Part shown: positions 34,501-44,893 of the stretch, one piece after another
Layout: every line of letters begins with the position of its first letter
Numbering within the stretch: position 1 is the stretch's first letter
Assembly: GCA_948470475.1 (NCBI GenBank)
Contig: OX419339.1
Coordinates: 8,196,685 to 8,260,684, forward strand
Direction of reading: 5' to 3'
DNA: 64,000 nucleotides
Source: Galaxea fascicularis
Lineage: Eukaryota; Cnidaria; Anthozoa; Scleractinia; Euphylliidae
Notes under the pieces: generated by a model
What the model was told of the DNA's origin: nothing
What the model saw: only the letters and a program-made list of their open reading frames with translations
Databases searched by the model: none
Position numbers and translations under genes: made by a program

Positions 34501-37259
34501 CATGACTCACCAAGCCACAAGTTTCTTCTGATACTAAGATCAGTTAAATTAATAGTCAAATCGAACATCAAGGAATGTCCAGTAGAAAACCAGTTATTGA
34601 AGGCCAAACTTACTTTACATAGCACACATGTGGTACCAGTGTGTATTAAGAAGTTTAGAGCATTATTATTTGTTAAATGAAAAAAATAATGTAAAACTGC
34701 TTGTAATAATTAATTATTTCAGGTGACGTCTTAAAATGTATTTCTCTCAAGAGCCCTTTTGATTCAACTTATAATTTTATTTAGTATTCAGTAGAATTTA
34801 TTCATTATTTTTAGGCTGATCTTGCTTTTGATAATCTCCAAAAACCTCTGGGTTTCTTTTTCAACATGTGCAATTAAGGGACAGTAGGTACCCATGTATT
34901 ACCCATTGTTATTCTAACAAGTCCAAAATTTGGAGGCTCACCATCTTAAAAACCAGTGTTGTATCACATACACACTCACAGTGTAAAGCACATTACTAAT
35001 ATTACTTACATTACTTTTTTTTTGTTTTCTTTTCCACAGTTTATCATAAAATATCTACATATGAATTTATAGTCAGTTCTAGAGATCATAGGCCTGAATC
35101 GTCTGATGTTGAAGCAGGCAGCAAATCACCAGCAAGTAGAAAACTATTCAAGGTACATCCACCATGATGTATGTCCAATCGTGTAGTGGTGTACATGTAA
35201 TATGTTATGGGAATGTATGAAAATGTACTGATAAATGTGAGGGTTCTCAATAGATTTTTGAGTAGGAGGTGATCACTAATAAAGTAGGAGGCTCTTCAGC
35301 AAAGCCAGAAGAAACAAAACAAAGAAAAGAAAAGCAACTTAAACACAAAGTAAGCAGCGATCAATCGCCGGGTGCTGCCTTTTATTGAGAACCCTGAATG
35401 TATCAAACAAAGGGAAATAAAATTTAAACCAAGGATAAAAATGAACCACAACATGTATACTGTAGGAAAAAAAGTGATGCAAGCGGGGTTATGATCATTC
35501 TTGCAGCTAAAACTTCCTTTCCAAAAGAGTCATTGAAATTGATAAAAGCAAATGCCAAAGTAATACCTTTTTTTTTTCATGGATAACTGTACAAAATATA
35601 TGTCCATTAAGGTTCAATCATAAACTAACCAAAGGTAATACTCCTTTGTTGCAGAATAAAGTTAAGCCTGCAGAAGGAGAAAGTACAGAACCTGAAAGGT
35701 TAGCTGGTAATTACTGTATATAAAAGCATCTTTAAGCTAACGCTTCCTCTAGTTAACGATAAAGCCATCCCCTTCTGACATGGCTTCCCACCTCTACATT
35801 AGGCCCTTAAATTGGTGGCTCATTAATTTTAACCATCCAAGGGCAGAAGTTAGGCTGCATTAGAAGTATTTTTTATCTTTTTTTTTTTTTTTTTTTTGGG
35901 GGGGGGGGAGGGGTTCAACTTAACTCAAAACTGGTTTAATATCTCTTCATCAATACAAAACCTCGTTTATTACGAGTAGCCCAGTGGCTAGTAGTTTTCA
36001 GATTTGTTGCCCAAACGAAATTTCTACTAGTCCTGGACTAGTAGCCTACCCCTAAGATTGAGCGCTGGTTTACACCCTGACTACAGAACTCTAAATCAAA
36101 TCAAATCAAATGTTGGTCTTTGAGGAGGGGAAAACTGGAGTTCCCGGAGAAAAACCTCTCGGAGCAGAGTAGAGAACCAATAAACTCAGCCCACATATGA
36201 CGTCGAGCCCGGGAATCGAACCCGAGACACATTGGCGGAAGGAAGGCGAGCGCCAACCCTGAAATCCCAACCTTATTTTTTCTCCATCATTGTTTTCAGG
36301 ATAGAAATAACTGATAATGAGAGATCAGAGGTATCCGAGGACAGCCTCCCTAATGAGACAACAGTGAAGTTTATCAATGAAGTAAGCTCGAAAGTAAGTG
36401 CATTAAATCGGGTAAGGTGCATTATTCACTCGAAGGATTATTCCCCCAATGTATAGTAACCCTTAGGGTAAGGTGCCATGGCCGTGAAGGAATGTTGGGG
36501 AAAAGAGGCCTGGGGACAAGGGGAGGGATGAGATGAACATTATTAATGATGAAGTCCCTAAAAATCAAATCTCTATTTTTTACCTAATGTAGAGATATTT
36601 ACGGAAGAGCTGAACTGTGCTCTGCTGTTGAATGCACAATTATCTTAGTATAATCGCAACCTAATGTCCTTATATTTTTACTTCAGGCTGCAGCTAAACA
36701 GAACAGATCCAATAAGGAACACGAATCTTTACAGCTTCATAATTCTCCAGCAAAAACAACACCAGATGTCACACAATATTCACCACAAGGAATAACAGAA
36801 TGCGCTACATCTTCTGAAGAAAGCCTTAAAGAAATCACACCCCCACCCACCACCCCTAGGGTTACCGTTCAACAGACAGATGGCGTCAACACGGCGTCGG
36901 CGCCCCAAGATTCAAGTGATCAACACGGTGTTGACACGTTATCTGCCTTTTCACGGAATACCAAAGTTACCATGGTGACGTTTGAGGACGAGTTAGAGGA
37001 AATTGATCCCAGTCCTCGGGGAAAGAAAAAGAAAAAGGCTCGCACGAGTGGCGCTACCAACACAGAGACATTAAATGATGAACAATATGAACTTGCTTCT
37101 ATTAGTACTAAAGCAACGGCTCGTCCAGAGGTAGACAAAGTGGACACTTCTACTCCCAGGAAGAAAAAGAAAAAGTCTAAAGCCACTGCTCATGATAGCT
37201 TGCCTCCCGTTATTGTTCGGAGACCACTTCCACAGTTAAAATTGAATGAAGACGAATAG
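28564..37259 (+). CDS. ZDHHC1-like: ZDHHC1/ZDHHC11-type palmitoyltransferase (nine coding exons)
   Basis: Exons: 28564-28776, 30655-30827, 31606-31707, 33496-33611, 34185-34418, 35040-35152, 35655-35698, 36300-36393, 36687-37259. All introns are GT-AG and phases agree, giving 553 residues. The family S-acylates cysteines of membrane proteins through a DHHC thioester intermediate. Visible features: [16 protein letters not shown] and a first membrane span (41-62), a second (75-91) ending TIDPADPN, the Cys-rich domain with KHCSVCNKC and [14 protein letters not shown] (catalytic Cys150), third span 164-191, fourth span about 252-279 ending [11 protein letters not shown], then STYEF, the TTxE-like motif. 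The cytosolic tail is long, acidic-to-polar, with two lysine runs (KKKKK) near the end. Introns carry several transposons. Human ZDHHC1 acts with STING in DNA sensing; whether that applies here is unknown. Confidence 0.92.
29732..30530. mobile_element. 799-bp DNA transposon in ZDHHC intron 1
   Basis: The left end CTGTATTTACTCGTGTATAA and the reversed right end CCGTATTTACTCGTGTATAA match over 27 of 28 bases, and TA is duplicated at both sides (29730-29731, 30531-30532). A second inverted copy of ACTCGTGTATAAGT lies at about 29799-29812, forming a subterminal hairpin. No transposase frame remains. TA duplication and size suggest a nonautonomous pogo or Tc1/mariner-type element; the class was not verified. 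Confidence 0.8.
30940..31075. mobile_element. Degraded MITE in ZDHHC intron 2
   Basis: Collinear with 61415-61540: shared phrases include ACATGAAACCACAA, TTACTGTTTGC and TTTTACTTGAAACACAAT. The ends with terminal repeats seen in the 61-kb copy are eroded here. Confidence 0.65.
32893..33303. mobile_element. MITE-like repeat in ZDHHC intron 3
   Basis: GTTTAAACGGATTCAACATT at the left recurs in variants (GTTCAAACGG.TTCAA at 32996 and 33113). Inverted forms such as CCAACATTTGGTTCAAC lie at the right end. Multiple CAACATTTG/CAAATGTTG pairs can fold back. No coding sequence is present. Confidence 0.5.
33822..33905 (-). repeat. Retroelement 3'-end remnant in ZDHHC intron 4
   Basis: Reversed, the sequence reads TAAAGCGCTTTGAGCCTTGG, then AAAGCGCTATATAAATCC and an ATT-repeat tail. 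This is the usual 3' end of L2-like LINEs or the SINEs that borrow it. A related plus-strand copy lies at 60889-60960. Confidence 0.55.
35880..35914. repeat. Poly(T)-poly(G) tract in ZDHHC intron 7
   Basis: About 19 T followed by about 15 mostly G bases. Length is likely variable between individuals. Confidence 0.8.
36090..36262 (-). repeat. tRNA-derived SINE just upstream of ZDHHC exon 8
   Basis: On the minus strand, GGTTCGATTCC at 36222-36212 is a perfect polymerase III B-box, preceded by an A-box-like segment near 36255-36240 (GCGCTCGCCTTCC). A body follows with CCGAGAGGTTTTTCTCCGGG, and the tail ends in repeated TTTGA units (about 36110-36095). This layout defines a tRNA-derived SINE. 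It ends about 40 bp from the exon 8 acceptor at 36300. Confidence 0.7.
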
Positions 37260-37800
37260 GCTGATTCTCGTTTAAAGTATTTCTTTATTTTCCAACAACT
37301 GATTGAGAAACTTTTTTGAGACAGAATTGGAGAAGAAAATCTTTTGTTAGTTGAGGGAAAATCCTTTAAACAATTCAAACCATTACTGCCAACCACCTGG
37401 TGTAAGTGGTAATTTTATCACGAATTAAACAAGTATTACGATCCAATAGGAATTCTGTGGACTGAAAAGGAACCTCAATATGGTTTAAAACAAAATGATT
37501 ATTTCAATGAGCCGGGCTGATATAATGATTTATAAAGCCGCTTTGTTCGATCAGACAGAGTCAGTTATTTAAAGGACCCTTAAAGGGACGCTATTTTATA
37601 TTTTACATTATATTTATTAGGTAAATAACTCTTCAAGGTTAGCTCTTTTGAAAAGCTGAAGTGTAAATAATATAGCCGTGTTTATTATCCAAATATTTCA
37701 TTTTTTGAGGTTTGGAACTGCATCACACGCATTACATGTAGGTTCTGAGAGGTCATTACATTAAACTTTATTGCCGGCGGAAAACAGCAAAGTTAGCAAG

Positions 37801-37806
37801 AATAAA
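37801..37806 (+). terminator. Candidate poly(A) signal of the ZDHHC gene
   Basis: AATAAA lies about 540 bases after the stop codon; a second AATAAA is at 37905-37910. The choice between them is uncertain. Confidence 0.4.
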
Positions 37807-37809
37807 CGA

Positions 37810-37812
<3 letters not shown>

Positions 37813-37884
<72 letters not shown>
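37813..37884. repeat. (ATT)n microsatellite
   Basis: About 24 uninterrupted ATT/TTA units, the longest perfect microsatellite in the window. Confidence 0.95.
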
Positions 37885-37885
<1 letters not shown>

Positions 37886-38705
37886 TGTAGCGTTTGTCAC
37901 TGCAAATAAAGAGAACTTCTGTGTACACTACATTGATTTAAATCACCCGGAAATGTCCCACTTGATTTTAATTAGTGTGGTTAACACAGCATTTTGCCAC
38001 ACGCACACTTTTATGAATCGATATTGACCTTTATAAATCGGTCGATACCATAACAGTGGTATGAAACAAACGCCCGATCATTGGTTGACTTAATACTTTA
38101 CCATAGCAACAGTGGCTGTCATCATTTTGTGTCTTACATGTTGAACAGTTTGAACGGCAAAACCATATCTGGCAACATTTCCAGAGATGTTTTTTATTTT
38201 GTTAGTTACATTCTTACACATTTGTGACCTCATCATTTCAGTGTTAAACAAAAACTTGAATATCTCTGAATTTACAAGCGTGACTTACGTCTGATCTGCA
38301 CTCCGGGGTTAAAAGAACTCCAAATCTCCTACAGTTGTAATAATTCCGAAAGTTCTCCGATAGCTCCATACAGGGTGATAGACTCCTTACAACTGAGAAC
38401 ACGTGCTTAGGAAAAGACTGATTTAATGAAAAAACAAATTGAAAAAATTGAATAAAGCTTTGTACGCCAAGCCAAAAACGGATATGAAAGGATCACGCAA
38501 TAAAAGGAGCAATGAAAATCTCACCAGCCTTCCCCCCATCCCAACACCACCATCCCACAAAAAATGAAGTTTTATTTTCCTACCAATTTATCAAATTAGG
38601 TAAGAAGTAAAGCCTCAGAGCATCTAAACGCACACGAGGACCCTCTTCTTTGATGTTCTTGACGTTCACAACCACCTTGCAATGTTTTAAATAAAATTAA
38701 TTTAA

Positions 38706-38892
38706 TAGGCCATTTCCGAATTACTTGAGGCCTCTTTTTCAAAGCGATGCTAGGTGCTCATCCTTTCATATGCAAATCAATTTTAAATCACATAAAAATG
38801 AGTTTAATTTGCGTGTGAATGAAAATTGATTTGCATATGAAAGGATGACTCGCTTTGAAAAATAGGCCTAGGGTAATCCGGAAATAGCCTAT
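38706..38892. mobile_element. MITE, TAGGCCATTTCCGA family, copy 1
   Basis: The left end TAGGCCATTTCCGAATTAC pairs with the right end (..GTAATCCGGAAATAGCCTA). Arms contain CAAAGCGATGCTAGGTGCTC and CATATGCAAATCAATTTT in inverted copies. Related copies are at 43839-44012 and 55175-55280. Confidence 0.75.
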
Positions 38893-39009
38893 TTAATTTA
38901 ATCAAGTTTCAGGTTTACAAAACCACACAATCTGAGGTAGGCTTAAAACAGGATACAAGAGTCCTTAAGTAAGCGTTTATTACTACATCATAAATAGAGC
39001 CTTCAGTGC

Positions 39010-39218
39010 GAGGGGGGGTGGGGGGGGGGGGAGGAGGAGACACAAATTTCTCACAACAACACTGCTACCACACTTCAGTAATTACCAACCGAAACCATCA
39101 GCAGAAAGAAATTTCATAACCAACTCCGGGAAATAATTCAGTGATATTTTGCCAGCCAGCACAATACCTCGGGGGAACAGATAAAGTGAGGAACAGATTC
39201 GTTTTGTGCCCCTGAGCC
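39010..39218 (-). mobile_element. hAT-like nonautonomous element, truncated copy
   Basis: The right end TCGTTTTGTGCCCCTG is the reverse of CAGGGGCACAAAACGA. The body matches 63179-63410 in opposite orientation, including AACTCCGGGAAATAA, the CCATCAGCAGAAAGAAATTT word and a hypervariable G-run. The left part is lost or diverged beyond 39010. Confidence 0.65.
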
Positions 39219-39244
39219 GTACTTGACACTCGAAACCTTAGATT

Positions 39245-39345
39245 GTGTATGGCGGTGTTGTGTTCACTGTTGTTATTTTGTTGGTTTTCAATGTCTTCTC
39301 AGCTCAAACCGCTTCTCCAGTTTCCCGTCAATTCATCTATAAAAC
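39245..39345 (+). other. Orphan signal-peptide-like frame between two transposons
   Basis: About 100 bases between two mobile elements can be read as MYGGVVFTVVILLVFNVFSA or, one frame over, as another hydrophobic leader. Either would be cut at 39345 by the CCCGGG element. It may be the leftover first exon of a disrupted gene, or chance in T-rich sequence. Confidence 0.2.
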
Positions 39346-40163
39346 CCGGGGGGGTACTTGGGTCAATTTTTGCTGGGTATGTGCCGCTGGCCTCTCAGAA
39401 CCCCTACCCCATTATAGTCTATTCTGTGGCCAATTATAGACCCCATCTTAGTCACTTTTGGGAAAATGTAATTTTCGCAATCCCAGCTTAGTCACTTTCT
39501 GTTTATGCCTCTACCTTAAGTAGGTCATCCTAAAATGAATTGACACGTTTGTTAAATTGAATGTAGAACACTTTACTTTTCACCTACAGTACAAACATTC
39601 TGGTATATTTGCTAACCGTTAGTATTTACAAACGTACCGTCATAAATAGTTGAAATGCAAACATTCTTCTTTAACGGGAACGTCATAATGGTTTCTTACA
39701 TGGACTAAAAACATTATTTAGAACCTACAGATCAGAAGATTCATACTCCCCATAAACATATTGGCAAGACCGTTTTATCGGTACCTGTACAACTGTCACT
39801 TCGGTGGACGATAACAACGCAGAATAGCCGGAAAATAAATACTGTACTATGGATGATTTGTTGGACTTTGTTCTGGACCCAGAGGTTCTGCATTGTGCAA
39901 GTGGTTAATGTTTAAGTTGTGATTCACGAACGGAAGTCAATTTAAACAACAGCACGAGCCATTTTTTAACCGCGAATCTTCCTACTTTTAAATCCCTGCT
40001 TGCCAGAATTTTCTTATCCCAGAAATCCCGAAAATGCGCGACCCCATTCTAGTAACTCTTCAAAAAATGTAACCCCATTATAGTCACTCCAGTCGTGAAA
40101 ATGCGACCCCATCCAGCGGCACATCCCCGTTAGCCTCTTATAAGGGGGTACTCCCCCCCCGGG
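39345..40163. mobile_element. 819-bp nonautonomous DNA element with CCCGGGGGGG ends
   Basis: The left end CCCGGGGGGGTACTTGGG.. and the reversed right end GCCCGGGGGGGGAGTACCCC are inverted, and both are followed by the phrase TATGTGCCGCTGG. The interior repeats ATTATAGTCAC and CCCATT.TAGT phrases. No transposase is encoded. It ends 25 bp before the long fucosyltransferase frame opens. Confidence 0.7.
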
Positions 40164-40415
40164 CTATACAATCGTTTAACAATTCAATTGCTTATCAACT
40201 TTGGGCGGATTAGGGATTTTAGCGTGAAAAAGATTGACAGTATTAAGACGTCAAAGCGGGATATCGGGACCGCCCTCCGTTGGATAGTCGATAATCGCAT
40301 TCAGAAGACGGCACACGTCAATTTTCTCTCTTTTCTTTTCCTAATTGATTTCTTACGATCCGTGACCAATAATCAGAGTTACGGTTGCGCTTCGTTTACC
40401 AAAACCGTTCAGGAC

Positions 40416-41657
40416 ATGTCTTCTTTAAGATCCTTTTTCCGGCTATCAAGGCGGCAAAGGTGGAACATTAAAATTTTCGCTTGTTTGATCCTACTGGCCT
40501 TTGCAATCCCTCGCGCATTCTATAACCCGCAAGGCCCCGATCGCCATACGAATCGCGATGACCGACAACTTCCACAGACGAAGTTGATTTTGGTTTATGG
40601 TCCACCAATACCTCATGAGCCATGGGGACCGGAAACTCCTGAAGAAGCGGAGGCATACAAGTTCACGGACTGGGATGGCACTCCTTGCGAAGAAACAAGA
40701 TGCCAGATCACTTTTGAAAAGAAATTGCTGCCTTTTAGCCATGCCGTTTTAGTGCACAATTCTTGGCCATTAAAGAGCGACATACCATTTAATGAGGAAA
40801 TTTCAAGAAACAGACCATTGACACAAAGATGGGTTTTTTATACAAAGGAAAGTCCAGGAAATATGCCATTATCAACAAAATTCAATGGTTTCTTTAACTG
40901 GACAGCCACTTACAGGCGAGATGCAGACTTCTTAGTCCCTTACGGATCCTATGCTCCATTGAAAGTGGGTGAACGAAATGAGATTCAAGCTGACTCCCTG
41001 GAAATTAACGATCTGCAATCGGTGGATAGTGCAGAGATAAATTACGCCGAGGGAAAAGACAAGATGGCTCTTTTCGGCGTCAGCAATCACTGCGGTGGAC
41101 AAAGATTTGATCTAATTCGCGCTCTCATGAAGCACATTAACATCACCTTTTTTGGACGATGCGCCCATCATTTTGAATCTGACAACACAATTTATTGTCC
41201 TCGCAGCATTGGAGAAAGATGCGAAGTAGAAATCAAGCGGCACAAATTTTATTTGGCATTTGAGAACAGTCTGTGCATTGATTATTTTACAGAAAAGTAT
41301 TGGCGGAACTCTTTGGAACGAGGACTGCTACCCGTGGTTTATAGTGCAGCACGTTACAGCTCGGATGAAGCTATTCCTGGTTCTTTTATTAATGTGGCAG
41401 ATTTTGATTCCATTGAGGCTCTAGCAGATTATTTGAAGTACTTGGACAAGAACGACACGGCCTATAACCAATATTTTTCGTGGAAAACCAAATATAAGGT
41501 TGTCAAGCCCACATTTTGGTTGTGTCAATTGTGCCAAGCTCTTCACGATCCCTCAAAAACTACAAAAGTTTATTACAATATTTCACACTATTGGGGAGTA
41601 AAAGGGGCATGTGAAATTAACAAAGACCATTATTATGCTCTGATCAATCATGCTTAA
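40416..41657 (+). CDS. GT10-family alpha-1,3-fucosyltransferase-like protein, intronless
   Basis: The frame is open from 40188, but the Met at 40416 is preferred because it gives the usual type II Golgi layout: short basic cytosolic tail, one membrane anchor (residues about 18-36, IKIFACLILLAFAIP), then the lumenal catalytic region, 413 residues in total. Family marks: WVFYTKESPGN (about 143), FNGFFNWTATYRRDADFLVP (about 155-175), and the donor-binding signature KFYLAFENSLCIDYFTEKYW (about 277-296) with LLPVVYSAARY after it. Such enzymes move fucose from GDP-fucose to GlcNAc of N- or O-glycans. Four N-glycosylation sequons are visible. It is complete and without frame breaks. Linkage preference (FUT4/7/9-like or core type) cannot be read from the sequence. 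Confidence 0.9.
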   Translation: MSSLRSFFRLSRRQRWNIKIFACLILLAFAIPRAFYNPQGPDRHTNRDDRQLPQTKLILVYGPPIPHEPWGPETPEEAEAYKFTDWDGTPCEETRCQITFEKKLLPFSHAVLVHNSWPLKSDIPFNEEISRNRPLTQRWVFYTKESPGNMPLSTKFNGFFNWTATYRRDADFLVPYGSYAPLKVGERNEIQADSLEINDLQSVDSAEINYAEGKDKMALFGVSNHCGGQRFDLIRALMKHINITFFGRCAHHFESDNTIYCPRSIGERCEVEIKRHKFYLAFENSLCIDYFTEKYWRNSLERGLLPVVYSAARYSSDEAIPGSFINVADFDSIEALADYLKYLDKNDTAYNQYFSWKTKYKVVKPTFWLCQLCQALHDPSKTTKVYYNISHYWGVKGACEINKDHYYALINHA

Positions 41658-41885
41658 AAACTAAGAAGACACTCAATTTCATTATTTAGCTTAGGCATAT
41701 CATGTGTTTGGGGATTTCTGGAATATATTAAGATTAACTGAAATATTGGAAAATGAAACATAGAATCACCTACGACCATAGCATCATCTCTAAACTTATA
41801 AACAGTAAATCATTACAAACTAAAGTAAAATATGTGGTACTGGTACTAGAATACTATTCGCAATTGCTAATCTTAAGTTAGGGGG

Positions 41886-41891
41886 AATAAA
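41886..41891 (+). terminator. Candidate poly(A) signal of the fucosyltransferase gene
   Basis: AATAAA lies about 230 bases after the stop codon. Confidence 0.45.
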
Positions 41892-41899
41892 ACGTCAAT

Positions 41900-43835
41900 C
41901 AAAACACCACTTATGAGCTCAAGTATATAGAGGCTGACAAAATCGAAAGATGATCTACAACTTGCAACCTGATAAAGAATGAAAGGTGTAAAAAGGCCAG
42001 CGGCTTGCCGAAAACCAGGGCTTTAGGGAAACTTCGGTGTTTTCCATGAATTGTAACATGGCAATTTAGCGTGTAAACATGGAAACAAGCAGCAGCCGTG
42101 AGAATGATGCCTTCCGGGTGGTACAATCAGTTTTAACCAAGCAGATTCATACGGGTCGGCGCCAACCGGACCTTGCAATGGCCTCTATATATTTTGTTTT
42201 TTCCTCTTCTAATTGATTTCTTTACGATCGCAACATGCACTACGTCTGTGATGTAAAACTAAATCTGCGCAAATTTTGCTCGGTCTTAAACAGTACAAAT
42301 GCGAGCAAAGTGCACTCGCACTGTTTTTTTTGATAATTGTATTTTCTTCCATTTATTTAAATCGTTGCTGTTGGGAAACGATACAAATGTTATAAAATAG
42401 TGATTGTTCTACATAAGGGATAAGTAAATTTAACAATTAATTTACCAGTTCATCCTCCCGTGTATCAATATACTGATCTAACACTGATCATGCAAACGCC
42501 GCCGGTTTCGTCCTGGTGTGACTTTGGTACCAGCAGGTGTTGTTTTGGGATGTCGCTCGGAAACGAACCTTTGATTACAGCATTTGTGGTAAATTGCTTT
42601 TTCCCAAGATAACAATGAGTGAGTGAGAAGCGAGCACCGGCGTGAGCAAAAGTTGTGTCAGGAGAATTTTATCAACTATTCATCTTTGGGTTTATTCGTG
42701 GTTTAAAGTTTAAGAGAAAACGTTTTCAATTGCGGTGTTTCAATTTAGTTTGAGGGAGTAATAATCGAAGTTTCGCCCTAATCACAATTCTTCATTTAGT
42801 CGCATTTACGGAGTTTAGCGCCGTGCGTATTAACATATTTTATTACATTTTCGCTTTTCTGGAAAGGAATATTCAGTAAGTTATTTACTCTTGTATTCAA
42901 AAACTACCCAGCAAATCTTTTGTTACAAGTTCACCTGTTTTTGCTCCTAAACGAACCTATTCATCATTTTTCCGTTCCTAATATTAAAAGTATTTAGTTC
43001 TTCCGCAATCTCAACTTTAATTTAAAAAAGTAAATTAGTTTCGTCTGCGGTTTAAAGGAGTAATTTAGTTTTCCTAAGCGAAAAAAAGTTAATTTGGTTT
43101 CTTTCAATAGGAATAAGTTTCGTCACCGACATTATAGTTAGTAGACCCGACATGTAATCTCACTCTGAAGCCGTTCACACATCATTTAGATGTTAACTTA
43201 GATCTTTTGTTTCTACCACCTGACGTTACACTGTACTTAATGACAAAGGAAAGCTATGTAAACAAAGAAAACCCTTGTGCACATACGCAACCGAGTTGAG
43301 CTTGTAAAATCGGCCAGTTCGCGGTTACGCCAGTGCAGACGACGAAGTTACACCAGGAGTTATGTCGGTTAGTTTTGGGTTTAATATGACCTAACATGAT
43401 GACTCGAGTCAGAATAAACCTCTGCTGTTGAAGATCGTGTTTTCTCTGCTGTACGAGTCCAAACTTAGTCAGATCCCTGATACAAAAGTTGTGACGAGCT
43501 TCATTCCTGCCCAAGTAAAAAAAAACTATGGTCACAGTTGGAAGCCGGGTATAGCTCATCAAAGTAACCACTACACAAGTGTACTCCGAAGACATTTTAT
43601 TTAATCTGTTGGCAAGAAGCAAGAACATGCCTGGTAGCAAGATAGAAAAGTTGTATACGCTTCAAAAAGATGAGCAACCCATATCTAGACAACAAGCAAA
43701 ACTTAGCGTTCAGTCGGCGAATCCAAGCTGACCTGTGTGGCTGGGAAGGAGTGGATCGGAGAAGGGAAGAAAAGAAACGCCTGCATCTTATTCCCGACAT
43801 TTTTCTGATCGCTTGTTTATGAACGGAGTGATGAA
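41900..43835. other. Intergenic stretch without recognised genes
   Basis: A short segment at about 42197-42228 resembles 40328-40359 upstream of the fucosyltransferase start (CTAATTGATTTCTTTACGAT). The 128-codon minus frame at 43254-43640 shows no family features. Confidence 0.4.
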
Positions 43836-43838
43836 GAA

Positions 43839-44012
43839 TAGGCCATTTCCGAGTTCATGTCTGCCTCCTCTTCAAAGCGAGTCTAAGTGCGAAGTTTTTG
43901 TCATGGTAATTAGTTCTACTTTACATGTGAATGAAAACTAATTTTCATAACAAAAACTTCGCACTTAGACTCGCTTTGAAGAGGAGGCAGACATGAACTC
44001 GGAAATGGCCTA
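43839..44012. mobile_element. MITE, TAGGCCATTTCCGA family, copy 2 (near-perfect palindrome)
   Basis: Arms of about 75 bases (TAGGCCATTTCCGAGTTCAT..) are almost exact reverse complements with a loop of about 25 bases, pointing to recent insertion. Confidence 0.8.
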
Positions 44013-44199
44013 TTGTGATTGCTCAATAACATGTTGGTGATGACGGATTTTCGACACATTTTCTACCACCCGGCTCTTTTCTTCCCTATCTCCTACCTTT
44101 TTCCGGCCAGTTGCGCGCCGGAAAATGAGGGAAAGGGTAGACTATTTCAGCATCGACTAAGAAGGCAATTTATACCGTTGAAAATACACGAATCATGAT

Positions 44200-44890
44200 T
44201 TGGTGTGTTGTGATAATGTAAATTGGCAACCGTAAAGGGATTCAAAGACGTTTTCAGCGTCAGCCATTCGTCAAAGCCAATTCTCATGGAAAATACAGGA
44301 AATCCCTTACATATTCGTCAGTATTCGGCCAGAACTTTACATCGAGCAACGCAATGATTATGTAAGGCTATGTATTTTCCATAACATGGTACAAAATAGT
44401 TATACAAAGCCTTCTCCTGATACACCGTGGAGTGGGCCATCCCATGGTATACCACTCGAAAGCATTGAATATATCTTTTGGTCGGTAAATGATACCGGAA
44501 GCTTCCAGAAACGGATCCTTAAGATCTGGGGCTGCTACGCACGCAAATATTTCAAAGGCTACAGCTCAAGTTTGTGCAAACAGAACGCAACTTAAAAGCT
44601 TGCAATGTAAACATACAACCGGTTGGCCGTGTGCGCAAAGCGACGCTCTCAGAAGATAGCTTGTATGCAAAGTTTAATCTACTTGGAAAAGCAAGAAAAG
44701 AAGTGCAACGTAATTCTAGCGCTTTCCAGCGCGGACAAACTTGCTCATTCTCAACGAGATTCCTAAAGCCCTGTTGAATTTATCCTATTGAATGCGGACG
44801 ACGAGGTTGTCGTTCCATTACAGCTGAGCAACACTGTGTTGTAGGCACTGTCGCCGACGCGCCCGGGTCATTAACTCCACCCTAGAGCAA
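44200..44890. other. Stretch without recognised genes
   Basis: Bases 44211-44290 share GATAATGTAAATTGGC.ACCG with 27850 and 55160. The plus frame 44386-44595 (69 codons) lacks recognisable motifs. Confidence 0.35.
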
Positions 44891-44893
44891 TTA

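Noticed and set aside
36200..36262. Possible intact tRNA gene on the minus strand (B-box)
   Set aside because: No acceptor stem or anticodon arm pairing was seen. The long non-tRNA body and TTTGA tail fit a SINE.
43254..43640. 128-codon minus frame
   Set aside because: No recognisable domain, no splice-linked neighbours, and composition like surrounding non-coding DNA.
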